Shown: in pieces, positions 9,032 through 17,726 of the stretch | How the letters are laid out: each line of letters starts with the position of its first letter | Numbering within the stretch: the first letter of the stretch is position 1 | From: Pedobacter cryoconitis | GTDB taxonomy: Bacteria; Bacteroidota; Bacteroidia; Sphingobacteriales; Sphingobacteriaceae | Direction: 5' to 3' | Length of the DNA: 64,000 nt | Assembly: GCF_014207135.1 (NCBI RefSeq) | Contig: NZ_JACHCC010000015.1 | Coordinates: 62,001 to 126,000, forward strand | Notes under the pieces: generated by a model | Told to the model about the DNA's origin: nothing | What the model saw: only the letters and a program-made list of their open reading frames with translations | Database searches by the model: none | Translations under genes and position numbers: made by a program

Positions 9032-9073
9032 AAGCCTGGTATTTTTACATTGAACTTATGTAATGCCGGGCTT
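9032..9073 (+). terminator. Terminator-like hairpin after the oxidase cluster
   Basis: The left arm at 9032-9050 and right arm at 9058-9073 pair with two G-U wobbles and a small bulge (AAGCCTGG against CCGGGCTT in the outer stem). The following tract is T-rich but not uniform, so termination may be partial. Confidence 0.5.
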
Positions 9074-9098
9074 GTTTATTCGTTTAATCATATATTTG
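9072..9098 (+). promoter_or_regulatory. Candidate Bacteroidota promoter for the small Cys protein gene
   Basis: TATATTTG at 9091-9098 matches the TAnnTTTG -7 consensus exactly. A TTG lies at 9072-9074, with a spacer of 16 bp, a little shorter than usual. The start codon of the next gene is at 9126. Confidence 0.5.
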
Positions 9099-9125
9099 CA
9101 TTATATAGTATTTAATCATAATCCA

Positions 9126-9383
9126 ATGAAGAAAGCATTTATCATCTTTATTCTTTTGATCTCTGTATTTGCTGGTTCGGGTATAGAGACAGCTTCGGCG
9201 CAGTGTGCAATGTGTACCATAAGTGCTGAGCAGGGAACGAAAAATGGGAATACTCAGGCTGTAGGATTAAATACTGGTGTCCTTTACCTGATGGCGATTC
9301 CTTATTTGCTGATTGCTGGTATTGGTGTTTTATGGTATAAAAAGTATCGTCGTTCACAAAACAACAACTCTATCCCTTCCTGA
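9126..9383 (+). CDS. Small exported or membrane protein with a CAMC motif
   Basis: The 85-aa product begins at ATG 9126 (MKKAFIIF). An upstream in-frame ATG at 9063 would place a second hydrophobic stretch before the signal peptide and lies before the predicted promoter box, so it is not used. A signal peptide ends near TASA|Q, and QCAMCTISAEQG comes right after the cleavage site. One further membrane helix (about residues 55-75) is followed by a basic tail. The Cys pair near the mature N-terminus could bind metal or redox-cycle. Position after DUF420 hints at oxidase biogenesis. No family is recognised with certainty. Confidence 0.65.
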   Translation: MKKAFIIFILLISVFAGSGIETASAQCAMCTISAEQGTKNGNTQAVGLNTGVLYLMAIPYLLIAGIGVLWYKKYRRSQNNNSIPS

Positions 9384-9399
9384 TATTTCTCTTTGTATA

Positions 9400-9798
9400 A
9401 TGGAGAAAACTACAAAACTATATGCTTTAGTACATGGTAAATGTCCGCACTGTCGCAGAGGGGACATTTTTACAGGTAATTTATATGGGTTCAATCTGCA
9501 GCGTACGAATGATATCTGCAGTCACTGTGGGCAGCGTTACGAAATAGAACCTGGATATTTTTATGCTGCTATGTATGTGAGTTATGCCATGAATGTCATG
9601 GAAATGATTACTATCGGAATTGCCACTTATGTTTTTTCGGGAGGAAATCTGGAATTTGATTCTTTATGGCTTTATGTGGGGGTTATCTTTAGTGGCTGTT
9701 TTATTCTTGCCCCATTTAATTATCGTTATTCAAGAGTGATTTTATTACATTGGCTCTCGCCAAAAATTAGTTATAACGCTTATTACGACAGACAATGA
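9400..9798 (+). CDS. DUF983 family protein with zinc-ribbon cysteines
   Basis: The start is ATG 9400 (MEKTTKLYALVHGKC). The longer frame from 9313 overlaps the previous gene and adds unrelated residues. The 132-aa protein has CPHC (with RRGDIF after it) and CSHC motifs, probably a zinc ribbon, then EPGYFYAAMYVSYA and two hydrophobic segments, as in DUF983. Its function is unknown. The next gene overlaps its end by 4 bp (ATGA). Confidence 0.8.
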   Translation: MEKTTKLYALVHGKCPHCRRGDIFTGNLYGFNLQRTNDICSHCGQRYEIEPGYFYAAMYVSYAMNVMEMITIGIATYVFSGGNLEFDSLWLYVGVIFSGCFILAPFNYRYSRVILLHWLSPKISYNAYYDRQ

Positions 9799-10457
9799 TT
9801 AAGCCGGAAACACTTGCTTTCTTAAGCGCAGTAGCAGCAAACAATAACAGGGAATGGTTTGCCCTGAATAAGGAACTTTATGAAACGGCAAAGGCCGATG
9901 TGATTAGTTTTGTTGAGGAACTTATCCCTGTTCTGGCTGCTGTAGACCCACAATTCCCACTGGAAACACAGGCCAAAAAATGTGTAATGCGGATCTATAG
10001 AGATGTCAGGTTCAGCAAAAACAAAGACCCCTATAAAAACAATTTCGGAATTTCTTTTTCGGTAAAAAACACGAATGGAAATGGACCTGAGTTTTATTTG
10101 CATCTGCAACCGGGCAAATCTTTTTTTGCGGGTGGTTACTGGATGCCCGAAGCCTCTCTGCTGAAAAAGATAAGGGAAGAAATTGATTACAATACCTCGG
10201 AATTTCTGGAGATCATTGAATCGAAGGACTTCTCATCTGTGTTCAAACTGAGTCAGGAAGATACCTTGAAAAATGCCCCGAAGGGTTATGATACTGACCA
10301 TCCTCAGATTGGTTTGTTAAAACTTAAAAGTTATATCGCAACTTTTCCTATCACTGATGAAGAACTAGTGAAACCAGGAATGGTTAACCGGTTAAAACAG
10401 GCCTTTACCATTATTTATCCTTTTGTTAATTTTTTACGTAAAGCTATAGCACCATAA
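9795..10457 (+). CDS. DUF2461 family protein
   Basis: This 220-aa soluble protein matches the DUF2461 (TIGR02453) family pattern: an N-terminal FLSAVAANNNREWFALNK, then MRIYRDVRFSKNKDPYKNNF and FFAGGYWMP. The function is not known. No signal peptide or membrane segment is seen. It overlaps the DUF983 gene by 4 bp and precedes the OmpA-type gene by 2 bp, so the three are likely one transcript. Confidence 0.85.
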   Translation: MIKPETLAFLSAVAANNNREWFALNKELYETAKADVISFVEELIPVLAAVDPQFPLETQAKKCVMRIYRDVRFSKNKDPYKNNFGISFSVKNTNGNGPEFYLHLQPGKSFFAGGYWMPEASLLKKIREEIDYNTSEFLEIIESKDFSSVFKLSQEDTLKNAPKGYDTDHPQIGLLKLKSYIATFPITDEELVKPGMVNRLKQAFTIIYPFVNFLRKAIAP

Positions 10458-10459
10458 TT

Positions 10460-11302
10460 ATGAAGAGAGTAGTTTTGTTTTTGGCAGTTGGCTTGTTGGC
10501 CAGTGCATTCAGTTCATGTGTTGTCCTTTCTCCCAAGAAGTATAAAGCTTTGCTGGCTAAACAGGATTCATTGAGTAATGGCTGGACCGGGGCCCAGGGG
10601 TCTATTGATAACCTGCAAAGTGCGATTGCAAAATTACAGCGTGATACTGCGAATCTGAACGGACAATTAAATGAGCTTAAGGGTAAATATAATGCGATAG
10701 ACGGCAGTTATGCCAAGTTGAAGAATAATAGCTCATCAGCTATCAGTAAGCTGTCAGAGGATCTTAAAAAACGCGAACAGCGTTTAAAGGAAGTGGAAGA
10801 TATTTTGCGTAAACGTGATGAGGCTTCTAATCAGCTAAAAGAGAAATTACAGCAGGCATTACTTGGATTTTCTAAAAACGGTTTAACTGTGGAAATGAAA
10901 AATGGTAAAGTTTATGTTTCTCTGACGGATAAGTTATTATTCCCTTCAGGTAGTATTGTGATTGATGAAAAAGGAAAACAGGCATTAACTCAACTGGCCA
11001 AGGTTTTAAAAGAACAGCCTGAGATCATTATTGCTGTGGAAGGACATACAGATTCGCAAAAAATAACTAACCTCGGCCAGATCAAAGATAACTGGGATCT
11101 GAGCGTATTGCGTTCTACATCAGTAGTCCGTTATCTGACAGAGACTGAGAAAGTGCCAGGTGTGAGACTGACCGCAACAGGAAAAGGTGAATTCCAGCCA
11201 TTGGAATCAAACACTACACCAGAAGGCCGGAGTAAAAACCGAAGGATTGAAATCGTATTATCTCCTAAACTGGATGAACTCTACGATCTGATTAAAAAAT
11301 AA
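10460..11302 (+). CDS. OmpA-family lipoprotein with coiled coil
   Basis: The 280-aa protein begins with a lipoprotein signal (ASAFSSC, lipid Cys about residue 20). It continues with a long coiled coil (about residues 30-135) and ends in an OmpA/MotB-type peptidoglycan-binding domain (EGHTDSQK, then GKGEFQPLESN and GRSKNRRIEIVL). It probably links the outer membrane or periplasmic lipids to peptidoglycan. A strong terminator follows after 21 bp. Confidence 0.88.
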   Translation: MKRVVLFLAVGLLASAFSSCVVLSPKKYKALLAKQDSLSNGWTGAQGSIDNLQSAIAKLQRDTANLNGQLNELKGKYNAIDGSYAKLKNNSSSAISKLSEDLKKREQRLKEVEDILRKRDEASNQLKEKLQQALLGFSKNGLTVEMKNGKVYVSLTDKLLFPSGSIVIDEKGKQALTQLAKVLKEQPEIIIAVEGHTDSQKITNLGQIKDNWDLSVLRSTSVVRYLTETEKVPGVRLTATGKGEFQPLESNTTPEGRSKNRRIEIVLSPKLDELYDLIKK

Positions 11303-11323
11303 GAGAGATTTTATAAAAAAAAA

Positions 11324-11353
11324 GGCTTCCGGACAATCCGGAAGCCCTTTTTT
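11324..11353 (+). terminator. Bidirectional terminator between the ompA-type gene and rfbC
   Basis: GGCTTCCGGA (11324-11333), a CAA loop, and TCCGGAAGCC (11337-11346) form a perfect 10-bp stem. An A tract stands on the left and a T tract on the right, so it can stop transcription from both sides. Confidence 0.9.
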
Positions 11354-11372
11354 GATATTTATTTGGGTCTGG

Positions 11373-11927
11373 TTAAAATGGGCTTACAAAGTCTTTAAAG
11401 GAAGAAAGAACAAGATCTTTATCAGATAATAAAAGTTCTTCTTTTGTCAGCTCTTCACTCCAGTTGATGTTCAGATCCGGATCATTCCAGATTACACCAC
11501 ATTCAGATTCCTTGTCATAGTAATTTGTCACTTTATAGGTGAAGATCGTATTATCTTCCAATGTCAGAAAACCGTGCAGAAAACCTGGTGGTACCCATAA
11601 TTGCTTGTGATTTTCTCCGCTAAGTACAATGCTGAAGTGCTGACCATAAGTAGGTGAGCTTTTTCTTACATCTACAGCAACATCAAGAACTTTCCCTTGT
11701 ATTACCCTAACTAGTTTTCCTTGTGAAAAGGGGGCTTTTTGCGCATGTAAACCACGTAATGTCCCTTTTTGAGAAAATGACTGATTGTCTTGTACGAATT
11801 CTGCCTGTATGCCGGCTTCAGTAAAGGAACGGGCACTAAAGCTCTCGAAAAAATAGCCTCTGTTATCTTTCCATACCTTTGGTTCAATAACGAAAAGATC
11901 GGTTATAGGTGTCTGTGTTATATTCAT
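11373..11927 (-). CDS. rfbC: dTDP-4-dehydrorhamnose 3,5-epimerase
   Basis: RfbC epimerises dTDP-4-keto-6-deoxyglucose on the route to dTDP-L-rhamnose for surface polysaccharides. The 184-aa cupin has the family hallmarks DNRGYFFESFS, FVQDNQSFSQKGTLRGLHAQ (catalytic His region), GKVLDVAVDVRKSSPTYG and WVPPGFLHGFLTLED. The other rml genes are not adjacent, so it is isolated from its pathway here. A DUF4286 gene lies 8 bp upstream. Confidence 0.93.
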   Translation of the reverse strand: MNITQTPITDLFVIEPKVWKDNRGYFFESFSARSFTEAGIQAEFVQDNQSFSQKGTLRGLHAQKAPFSQGKLVRVIQGKVLDVAVDVRKSSPTYGQHFSIVLSGENHKQLWVPPGFLHGFLTLEDNTIFTYKVTNYYDKESECGVIWNDPDLNINWSEELTKEELLLSDKDLVLSSFKDFVSPF

Positions 11928-11935
11928 AATTTTAA

Positions 11936-12238
11936 TTAGGCTATATATTCCATTACAGTAGTGAAAGAAACGTATTTATCTTTAAACCGGCTATTTAATT
12001 CTACTGATAATGCATCTGCATGTTTCAATTGATAAGTCTCATAATCTTCAATGGTCTGTACGACATATTGTGAACAATAAGTTACACCTTCATTGGGTGA
12101 GTCTATGACTTTTAACAGTCTGTTGGATACGAACAGGCCTGTAGCCATCACTTCAGGAATATGCTCTTCTTGCATCCATTGCAGCCATGCAGCAGCAGAT
12201 ACTTCTTCAATAATCAGGGTTACATTGTATAATAACAT
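11936..12238 (-). CDS. DUF4286 family protein
   Basis: This small (100-aa) cytoplasmic protein starts at ATG 12238 (MLLYNVTLIIEE). The longer frame runs back into the upstream TPR gene and has no family similarity there. YNVTLIIEEVSAAAWLQWM and the central YCSQYVV segment fit DUF4286, a Bacteroidota family of ferredoxin-like fold and unknown function. It lies 16 bp after the TPR gene and 8 bp before rfbC. Confidence 0.8.
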   Translation of the reverse strand: MLLYNVTLIIEEVSAAAWLQWMQEEHIPEVMATGLFVSNRLLKVIDSPNEGVTYCSQYVVQTIEDYETYQLKHADALSVELNSRFKDKYVSFTTVMEYIA

Positions 12239-12254
12239 GGGACAAAGATAGGAA

Positions 12255-13970
12255 CTAAGATTCAATATTATCGCCTCTGAGCTTCCTGAAATGTTTGCGT
12301 GCTTCAGCAACAAACATACTTCCTGGAAAATCTGTTATCAGTTTCTGATACAGTATTTTAGCTTGCTCATGATCGTTGAGCTGATCCTCATATAACCCGG
12401 CAAGAGTGAAAAGAGCTTCGTCTGCCCAGTTCCCTTTCGCGGAATGACCTATGAGTTCTTTAAGGAGTATGGCTGCAGTGTTATAGTCTTTATTCTTAAT
12501 ATATATTCCTGATTTAAACATCAGAATATCATCCGTAAGACTATGTTTAGGATAGAGTATAGAAATACTGTCCAGTTTAGCGATTGCAGCAGCTGGAAGA
12601 TTGCGGAATTGTAGTAACTGGGCAGCTGCATACATTTTTAAGGCTAATGTATCAGTTGCTGTTTCCAGATGGTCTGAAATTAAAAGACTAAGATTTAATG
12701 CGTCATTGGCAATCAGTTGTTCTGTAGAAGCTTTTAAGACGTCGGCCTGAGATTTGGCGTAACTAAAATTTCCTTGCTGAAATGATAATCTGGCTGACCG
12801 GTATTTGGCCTCGGTTCCTATATTTTGGTTTTCAAATTCTTTAGCCACCTGTCCATATTGCAAAATTGCTTCCCAGGGTTGTCCGGTGAGTACATAAATA
12901 TCCCCCAGCTCCAGTTTGATTTCTCCCCGTTCAGTATTGGCTATTCCGGGGATCTGCAAGGCCGTCTCGAGTGTAGTCTCCGCTTTTTTGGGAGACTGGA
13001 GATAGTAAGCTTCCAGATTTGCCAATTTTCTTAAGGCAAAGAGGGCTTTAGTATTTTTACCATATTCTTCGAGGATGCCCGAGTATTGCTCAGCAAGGAT
13101 AGTAATGTCTTTTACAGTGCTTTTCCCATCTAAAAGCAGTTGATATTGTGTGTCGACTGAAGCTAGTTTTGAAGGAAGGTAATATTCGTTTTCTCTCCCT
13201 TTTGATAACAGATAGGTATAAGCTTTAATTGCCGTGTCATAAGCCTTATTTGCAACAAATATCTGTGCGTGCTGAAAGAGGATAGTTCCGTCGTCTTTAA
13301 TTCTCTTATCCTGGGCGATCAGCTGACGGAGTGCCATATCATATTCTTTTTGCTGGACATATTGCCAAATCAGCAATTTGGCATAAGATTCATTCTGCGG
13401 GTCTTTCTGGATCCGTTTAAGGAGTGAATTCTGAAGATTAAGATAATCTGAATTACCCTCAAATACAGAAGGTAATACGGTTTCTGCCTGCTGGAGCATT
13501 TGTGGCATGGTAGACAAAGCATTCAGATATTCGTCTATGAGTTTGTTCTTATCTCTTTTAAACCGGTAAAGGCTGAGTAGTTCAAAAACAAAGATCTGGT
13601 TATTGTTCAATGTTTTCCTGCCTTCGAGAAAAACCTCTATAGCCTGATCATACTCTGCCGACTGATATAAATTGCTGGCTAACTCACGGATTTGGGCTTC
13701 ATCTTTGGGAAGGGAATTTAAGACGCGCTCAAATGTCTTCCTGGAGTTTTCAAGCTGTCCCTCTTCTCTATAGACCCGGGCCTGCATCAATTGATACTTT
13801 AAAGAAGCCGGATTCTGCCGGATTAATTTTTTAATGGCCTTATCTGCTGTTTCGTATTGTTTTGATTTCAGGAGTGTATTCAGCATGACAGCTTCCTGCT
13901 CACTGTTATCCTGCGCTAAAACGAAATAAGGAAGGATAAATAAGAGGATGAATATAATTGCTGGCTTCAT
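12255..13970 (-). CDS. Exported tetratricopeptide repeat protein
   Basis: Starting at ATG 13970 gives a clean signal peptide (MKPAIIFILLFILPYFVLAQ). An ATG 24 bp upstream is possible. The roughly 571-aa product is built from TPR-like helical repeats throughout, such as KAIKKLIRQNPASLKYQLMQ near the N-terminus and EQAKILYQKLITDFPGSMFV near the C-terminus. It is probably a periplasmic protein-interaction scaffold. No enzyme domain is seen. It heads an apparent operon with the DUF4286 gene and rfbC. Confidence 0.8.
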   Translation of the reverse strand: MKPAIIFILLFILPYFVLAQDNSEQEAVMLNTLLKSKQYETADKAIKKLIRQNPASLKYQLMQARVYREEGQLENSRKTFERVLNSLPKDEAQIRELASNLYQSAEYDQAIEVFLEGRKTLNNNQIFVFELLSLYRFKRDKNKLIDEYLNALSTMPQMLQQAETVLPSVFEGNSDYLNLQNSLLKRIQKDPQNESYAKLLIWQYVQQKEYDMALRQLIAQDKRIKDDGTILFQHAQIFVANKAYDTAIKAYTYLLSKGRENEYYLPSKLASVDTQYQLLLDGKSTVKDITILAEQYSGILEEYGKNTKALFALRKLANLEAYYLQSPKKAETTLETALQIPGIANTERGEIKLELGDIYVLTGQPWEAILQYGQVAKEFENQNIGTEAKYRSARLSFQQGNFSYAKSQADVLKASTEQLIANDALNLSLLISDHLETATDTLALKMYAAAQLLQFRNLPAAAIAKLDSISILYPKHSLTDDILMFKSGIYIKNKDYNTAAILLKELIGHSAKGNWADEALFTLAGLYEDQLNDHEQAKILYQKLITDFPGSMFVAEARKHFRKLRGDNIES

Positions 13971-14126
13971 ATGCTGAAAACGGACCCTGTTCATGAATAA
14001 ATAAAGATAGTAAAATGTTCTCTGTACTTTTTACAGCAAAAAAATAAAGCTATTTTGAGACCGTGTTTTATTGGCGGTTAAGGTAACAATATTAGTGTAT
14101 TGTCTGTTTAGACAAATGGCGTTGTG

Positions 14127-14134
14127 TATTTTTG
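14127..14134 (+). promoter_or_regulatory. Candidate -7 box for the peptidase-like/kinase/regulator operon
   Basis: TATTTTTG fits TAnnTTTG exactly and lies 17 bp before the ATG at 14151. A TTG at 14100-14102 is a possible -33 element, with a somewhat long spacer of 24 bp. This placement argues against the in-frame GTG at 14124 as the start. Confidence 0.5.
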
Positions 14135-14150
14135 CAGGCTATTAATTGCT

Positions 14151-16043
14151 ATGACCGTAAAGAAAAGATATTTATTAGTTGTTCTGATTGCGTTATTCAG
14201 CGCCTGCCGGCAAAACAGGCAGGTGAGGGTTATTCCTGTAGCAGACTTCTTTAAGTCACAGGAGAAGGGATCATATGCGATTTCGCTTGACGGTAAAACA
14301 TTGTCTTACTTAAAAGCGCAGGGTAAAAAGCAGAACTTGTTTGTTGAAGATCTGGTCACAGGGAAATCGGCTCAGATTACACAATTGAATGAGAAAAATA
14401 TCAATTATTATTTCTGGGCGAGTAATGACGAGATTGTTTACTATAAGGAGAAAGCTGGTGCCGATCGGTTATCTGATATTTTTATCATTAACAAAACTGG
14501 AGCGAATGAACGAAGGCTGAGTGATAACGGAACTAGCAGAATGCGCGTTTTGAAAGACCAACTGATTGACGGGAAATTTTTGTTAGTGTCATCAAACAAA
14601 AGAGATTCTACTGTTTTTGATGTTTATCGTTTGAATGTTAGAAATGGTCATATGGATATGGCAGCAAAAAACCCAGGTAATATCACAGACTGGATTACCG
14701 ATTCAAAGGGGAAGATCCGTCTGGCGACTGCAAGTGATGGGGTAAACCAGACCTTGCTTTTCAGAGAGAAGGAGAGTCAGGCTTTCAGGGCCGTAGTCAC
14801 TAATAATTTTAAAACAACGCTGAAGCCTATTGCCATCTCGGATAACAGACCTGATATTATATATGCTATCTCTAACGTAAACAGGGATAAAAATGCTTTA
14901 ATCGAACTGAACTGTATCACAGGAAAAGAAAGTAAAGTGCTTTTTAGTAACGATACACTAAATGTTGTTGATGCCCAGTATTCTGAATCAAAGAAGACAA
15001 TCGCCTTTGTGATCTGTGAAACGTGGAAAAAAGAAAAGCATTATCTGGATACCACTGTTAAAAAATTATACGAAAAGCTGGATAAGCTGCTCCCCGGTAC
15101 AGAATCAAGGATTATAGACCGTGATAAAGCAGAAAATACCTTTATTGTCAGAACGTTTACAGACCGGAACCCGGGATCTTATTACTTGTATGTTGCTGAT
15201 AAGGGAACTATCCGGAAATTAAGTGACTTTAATCCTTATGTGAAAGAAGCAGAGATGTGTGAGATGAAGCCTGTTTCTTATAAGGCCCGTGACGGGCTGA
15301 AAATTCAAGGGTATCTCACTTTGCCGATGAACAGAATTCCGAAAAACCTGCCGGTGGTAGTCCTTCCGCACGATGGTCCGGGGCGCAGAAACTCCTGGGG
15401 GTATAATGCCGAAGTTCAATTTTTAGCGAACAGGGGTTATGCTGTATTTCAGGTTAATTACCGGGGATCATCTGGTTATGGAAAATCGTTTGCTGCTGCT
15501 GGGAGCGGAGAGTTGGGAGGGAAAATAAAGGATGATATAAACGATGGCGTAAGATGGCTGGTTCAAAATAAGATAGCAAACCCAAGGAAGATAGCGATCT
15601 ACGGTACTGGACTTGGTGGGTATATTGCTTTAAATAGTTTATATTCGAGTCCTGGAATGTATGCGTGCGGTGGTTCCAATTCAGGAGTTATTAATTTGTT
15701 TAGTTATTTAAAATCTATTCCTCCTTTCTGGAAAACCAATCTGCAGATGTTTTATGAAGTAATAGGAAATCCGCTTACGGGGGGCGATCGTATGCGTCAG
15801 ATATCTCCTGTTTTTCATGCAGATAAATTCAGGGCGGCTGTATTTATTGCGCAGAGTCCTAAAGACCCGAGAAGTAATTCGGGAGAGGCTATACAGTTTG
15901 TAAAGGAACTAAAGAAACGAAACGTTAATGTAACTTATCTGGAGAAGGAATATAGTGAGTTCTCGCCCCAGGGTGAAGAAGTACGTCAGACGTTATATGC
16001 TTCGCTGGAGCAATTTTTATCAGCGAATTTATCTAAGAAATAG
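14151..16043 (+). CDS. S9 prolyl-oligopeptidase-like lipoprotein, predicted catalytically inactive
   Basis: The 630-aa product begins with a lipoprotein signal (ALFSAC). It has an N-terminal beta-propeller region (about residues 30-370) and a C-terminal alpha/beta-hydrolase domain, the layout of S9 peptidases. The fold landmarks DGPGRRNSWGYNAEVQFLAN and NYRGSSGYGKSF are intact. The nucleophile elbow, normally GxSxGG, reads GTGLGG with Gly487 at the Ser position. The usual DEGHGF-type His segment reads EYSEF. The Asp (SPKDPRS) remains. It is therefore probably a binding or sensory pseudoenzyme. The kinase gene begins 2 bp after its stop. Confidence 0.82.
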   Translation: MTVKKRYLLVVLIALFSACRQNRQVRVIPVADFFKSQEKGSYAISLDGKTLSYLKAQGKKQNLFVEDLVTGKSAQITQLNEKNINYYFWASNDEIVYYKEKAGADRLSDIFIINKTGANERRLSDNGTSRMRVLKDQLIDGKFLLVSSNKRDSTVFDVYRLNVRNGHMDMAAKNPGNITDWITDSKGKIRLATASDGVNQTLLFREKESQAFRAVVTNNFKTTLKPIAISDNRPDIIYAISNVNRDKNALIELNCITGKESKVLFSNDTLNVVDAQYSESKKTIAFVICETWKKEKHYLDTTVKKLYEKLDKLLPGTESRIIDRDKAENTFIVRTFTDRNPGSYYLYVADKGTIRKLSDFNPYVKEAEMCEMKPVSYKARDGLKIQGYLTLPMNRIPKNLPVVVLPHDGPGRRNSWGYNAEVQFLANRGYAVFQVNYRGSSGYGKSFAAAGSGELGGKIKDDINDGVRWLVQNKIANPRKIAIYGTGLGGYIALNSLYSSPGMYACGGSNSGVINLFSYLKSIPPFWKTNLQMFYEVIGNPLTGGDRMRQISPVFHADKFRAAVFIAQSPKDPRSNSGEAIQFVKELKKRNVNVTYLEKEYSEFSPQGEEVRQTLYASLEQFLSANLSKK

Positions 16044-16045
16044 GC

Positions 16046-17722
16046 ATGGTTAATATGAACCAGGAAAGAGATAGTGGCTATCGTAAGAATTTTTCTTTGA
16101 TCGTTACCTTTATTGTGGTGATCTCCGGATTGTTTATTCTGTCACTTTTTTTAGCTTATAATTTCAGTAAAAAATTTATAGAAAATGAATTTGTCTCTGA
16201 AAAGGTCAAGGTACTGGAAGAAAGTATTAAGCCTTATAATGAATTCTTTCAGAATAAAGTTCCTGAAATTTCTTACTATAATGGTTATCTCGATTCGGCA
16301 ACGACTGCCAAATTTGTGGATACTATTCTCAATGTATATCCATTTGTTTCGAAAGTGGTGTTTTATGATTCTGAAATTGCCAATATCCCGGTAAGGGACG
16401 GATTAAATACCGGGCACTTTTCATTCGGTCCTAAGTCTATTTATCAGTTTGGTGATCTGGTGCCAGCAGATTCTGTAAAATTGTTTTCAAGGGATGATGC
16501 AAAGAAATTTAGTCGTGGGGATGATTTTAATGCCTTGGGTATAAAACTGATCTCTTATGTCGAAAATCTCGACACGACCAAAGTTCCCAGCCAGGAGGAC
16601 CTCTTTACTAATTTCAGTATTATCCGTTCAAATAAAATTACCTACCTGAATATTCCAAGGCTGGAAGACCTGAAAGTTTACAAGAAAATGCTCAGGCAGA
16701 AACTTTCACCATCGCCTGTTTATCAGCAGGATATGCTTTCTTTTCATCTTGACCCTTATAAGATCCGGATCCTGAATACAAGACCACTTTTATATCAGAA
16801 TATAAGGATTGAACCGCTGACCTATGATCCTCTAAGTACTTCAACAGATTATGTTTCTACAGAAATAACCTTACCGGGGCCATTTTCAGACTATAAACTT
16901 TATTTTATTTCAGCAAAGTCATTTGTAGATAAGGAAATCCTGAGTTATTTTCTTCCCATTGCGATGGTTATGTTGTTGTTTTACGGGATATTGGTGCTGG
17001 TGACTGTACTGATCTACAGGAATCTGAATATTAATCATAAGATGTTCAAATTGCAGTATGATTTTGTGAATAACCTGACGCATGAATTTAAGACACCAGT
17101 GAGTGTGATTAAGATTGCAGGAAATAATATCAAGAGTGCCAGTGCGCTGACTGAACGTGAACTGAAATTGTATGGTAAGATCCTGGATGAGGAAGCCGAT
17201 AAGTTAAACGGTTTAATGAATAAGCTTCTGGCTTTTACGCAAATTGAAAACAGGGCTATCCAGCTCAATCAGGATGAATTGAATATAATTGATTTCATAG
17301 AAAGTACGATTGAATCACACAAATTGAAACATCCTGATTTTGTGGTGACGTATGAAGTGACGGGTTTTACTACTTTTATTACAGATCCTGTTTTACTGGG
17401 GAGCCTCTTCGATAACCTGGCGGAAAATGCCTATAAATATTCTCCTCCGGAACGTAAACAGCTTCATATTGTGGCCAGGATGATCAAGGGAAAAGTAGTA
17501 TTCAGATTTGTGGATCAGGGGATAGGTATTCCTACACCGGAAATAAATAATATCTTTAAGAAGTTTTACCGGATACAAAACCAGTATAATCAAAATGGGA
17601 GTGTCGGACTGGGACTGGCTTTCTGTAAAGAACTGGTGAATTTCATGAAAGGTGAAATCACAGTGAAAAGTAAAGTAAACAGAGGAACAGAGTTTAAAAT
17701 AGTATTGCCTTATAATAATTAA
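16046..17722 (+). CDS. Sensor histidine kinase
   Basis: The 558-aa protein has a membrane segment at about 16-38, a periplasmic domain of about 260 residues, a second membrane segment at about 305-327, and then a HisKA domain with the phospho-acceptor His346 (NNLTHEFKTP). The catalytic domain follows, with the N box DNLAENAYKYS, G1 DQGIGIP and G2 GLGLAF. It should phosphorylate the regulator encoded 4 bp downstream. Close spacing with the pseudopeptidase gene suggests that lipoprotein may help detect the signal. Overall it resembles the RprX-type kinases of Bacteroidota, but the match is only by layout. Confidence 0.93.
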   Translation: MVNMNQERDSGYRKNFSLIVTFIVVISGLFILSLFLAYNFSKKFIENEFVSEKVKVLEESIKPYNEFFQNKVPEISYYNGYLDSATTAKFVDTILNVYPFVSKVVFYDSEIANIPVRDGLNTGHFSFGPKSIYQFGDLVPADSVKLFSRDDAKKFSRGDDFNALGIKLISYVENLDTTKVPSQEDLFTNFSIIRSNKITYLNIPRLEDLKVYKKMLRQKLSPSPVYQQDMLSFHLDPYKIRILNTRPLLYQNIRIEPLTYDPLSTSTDYVSTEITLPGPFSDYKLYFISAKSFVDKEILSYFLPIAMVMLLFYGILVLVTVLIYRNLNINHKMFKLQYDFVNNLTHEFKTPVSVIKIAGNNIKSASALTERELKLYGKILDEEADKLNGLMNKLLAFTQIENRAIQLNQDELNIIDFIESTIESHKLKHPDFVVTYEVTGFTTFITDPVLLGSLFDNLAENAYKYSPPERKQLHIVARMIKGKVVFRFVDQGIGIPTPEINNIFKKFYRIQNQYNQNGSVGLGLAFCKELVNFMKGEITVKSKVNRGTEFKIVLPYNN

Positions 17723-17726
17723 TGAT

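Noticed and set aside
11373..11927. rfbC as part of a dTDP-rhamnose or polysaccharide operon
   Set aside because: No rmlA, rmlB, rmlD or other glycan genes are adjacent; only a TPR gene and a DUF4286 gene share the strand.
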